The notes below the pieces were generated by a model. That model saw only the letters and a list, made by a program, of their open reading frames with translations, was not told the origin of the DNA and searched no databases. A stretch of 64,000 nucleotides of DNA from contig JAGVSM010003514.1 of the NCBI GenBank assembly GCA_022494885.1, positions 96,934-160,933 on the forward strand. The letters run 5' to 3'. Made by a program: the position numbers and the translations under genes. Of the stretch, positions 62,999 through 64,000 are shown piece by piece (within the stretch, counting starts at the first letter, position 1; every line of letters starts with the position of its first letter). The stretch comes from Micrasema longulum (Eukaryota; Arthropoda; Insecta; Trichoptera; Brachycentridae).

Positions 62999-63099
62999 TT
63001 ATTCTTATGTCACTTTTCATATCATCCAAACATCTTGATTTTTGTGTGCCCCTGTTTCGTCTGCCTTCCAGATTGGTTAAAATAATTTTATTGAGAGTA

Positions 63100-63425
63100 T
63101 AATAATAATTCATTGTGCGTACATAGCTCAACGATTATAATCTTATTTTTATGAATTTTACAATGTTTGGTTCGCCATATAGTGCCTCTAAATCATGAGT
63201 AAACCGTCTCCTCCATACTCTGTTTTGGTTAACAGGACCAAATATCTTCCTTAATATTTATCTTTCAAATACTAATTTTTTGGTTATAACCCAGCATTTG
63301 GCGCCATACGCAATTACTAAACCGAGGAGAGTTTTGTAAATAATGGTCTTCGTTTTCTATCGATCAATTTACATTCCATAATAACGTTAGTTAGCTGCTC
63401 TAATCTCGGCATTATAATTGTTATT
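63100..63425 (-). mobile_element. Non-LTR retrotransposon relic, post-RT region
   Basis: One minus-strand frame with only four internal stops gives NAEIRAAN, then KTKTIIYKTLLGLVIAYGAK, CWVITKKLVFER, ILRKIFGPVNQNRVWRRRFT and HDLEALYGEPNIVKFIK. This matches the 'ktKl.iYktlirPvl.YGsetW..tk......ferk.lRkIfGP......wR.R.N.El..ly.ep.iv..ik' segment of insect LINE polyproteins. No frameshift is needed over about 300 bp. Confidence 0.8.
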
Positions 63426-63507
63426 ATTAGTAATTTCAGTAAATATTAAATGAAAGTGATACAAACATGTTAAAAACGCCGGTTTTATACAAACATGTTG
63501 TACAAAA

Positions 63508-63692
63508 CCAAGTTATTGTCACGTGGTAGTATTGTAAACTCACGAGCTAAAGGTCCGAGGTTCAAATTCTACTCTACAACAGCAAGATTTCCATTTTTCC
63601 AGCACAAGTTATTTGCTTTTAGGAAATGGTATGAAATCGTAAATATTTGTGTAAATAATAAAAACTCAGGTATTTCTCTTAATCCAAAAAAA
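63508..63692 (+). mobile_element. tRNA-derived SINE, group B
   Basis: An A-box-like GTGGTAGTATTG and a B-box-like AGGTTCAAATTC are in place. The body has AAGTTATTTGCTTTTAGGAA and AATATTTGTGTAAATAATAA, as in the copy at 44045. Confidence 0.6.
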
Positions 63693-63902
63693 TTTTTTTT
63701 GATGCCTTAAAAGTGATGTTAATATGTTTATATCTAAATTTAGTTTTTCCATGCAAGAAATTTAACGGACATATTTGTAAGTCTCCATCACGCTATTTCC
63801 ATGAGAGTACGTACGTTTTTTTTGTTTTATTGTGTTGTTTGCATGTTAATTCTTCTTATTTCTAATTGTTGAAAAGAATAACATGTCATGAAATAAATAA
63901 TA

Positions 63903-64000
63903 AAGAGGCGACCTGTGTGGTGTAGTGGCTAAGATAAATAAAAGACGCGTGATACTTTAATCCACAAATTTGGAATATCGCGACATCTTCGAGACTGGTA
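63903..64000 (+). mobile_element. SINE group E-like head at the window edge
   Basis: GAGGCGACCTGTGTGGTGTAG and TGGCTAAG give a clear A-box. The sequence then diverges and runs off the window. Confidence 0.45.

Overview
This window is AT-rich eukaryotic nuclear DNA with no bacterial gene architecture. The longest open frame is 172 codons, and every recognisable longer coding stretch is a decayed transposable-element protein. The repeat types (tRNA-derived SINEs, several decayed non-LTR retrotransposons, a mariner relic, a Penelope-like GIY-YIG relic, hAT-like and TTAA-flanked inverted-repeat elements) suggest an arthropod, most likely an insect. The order cannot be fixed from the sequence alone. 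It reads as a gene-poor intergenic region or a very long intron.

Host-like content is sparse. One short exon candidate on the minus strand (44732-44849) has a pyrimidine-rich acceptor, a GTAGG donor and a Groucho-type eh1-like motif (YSIRNLL). A 68-73 codon open frame lies in a GC-rich patch near 9.0 kb, and a 122-codon open frame lies at 20.1-20.4 kb. About fifteen repeat-poor patches of higher GC stand out from the AT-rich background: near 2.3-2.8, 7.2-7.5, 9.0, 11.0-11.4, 14.0-14.4, 20.1-20.5, 21.8-22.2, 25.2-25.5, 27.8-28.1, 33.0-33.3, 33.8-34.2, 38.0-38.3, 42.6-42.9, 46.9-47.3, 49.5-49.9, 51.5-53.1, 54.0-54.3 and 60.8-61.1 kb. Several carry dense binding-site-like motifs (E-box cluster, octamers, GATA inverted repeat, FOX inverted repeat, X-box). 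They look like conserved regulatory islands around a developmental regulator; this is inference.

The rest is a layered mobile-element landscape. (1) At least four tRNA-headed SINE groups, here called A to E, occur in about 25 copies, often nested. (2) A palindromic 'snapback' family (family M) occurs at 12.0-12.8, 13.9, 14.5-15.0, 16.0, 16.4-16.9, 27.0-27.6, 39.0, 55.4-55.6 and 57.3-57.5 kb. (3) Family C occurs at 7.8, 22.5, 26.0-26.5, 27.7 and 45.3 kb. (4) Family G, with a CRE-like TGACGTCA core, occurs at 35.4, 39.3, 44.3, 47.9 and 62.6 kb. (5) There are many single inverted-repeat elements, including a 2.47-kb element with arms of about 150 bp (34536-37005), a 700-bp TTAA-flanked element (43010-43709) and a palindrome with 113-bp arms (55027-55266).

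The most interesting signal is a dispersed set of type-I hammerhead ribozyme motifs. They occur on the plus strand at 3722-3765, on the minus strand at 8511-8553, and as decayed relatives at 569-600, 15131-15172, 39923-39942, 54349-54380 and 54707-54731. All the readable ones share a one-nucleotide spacer between CTGANGA and stem II and a minimal stem III, as in hammerheads carried by Penelope-like and other small retroelements. One decayed copy lies just downstream of the Penelope-like GIY-YIG relic at 39.5-39.9 kb.
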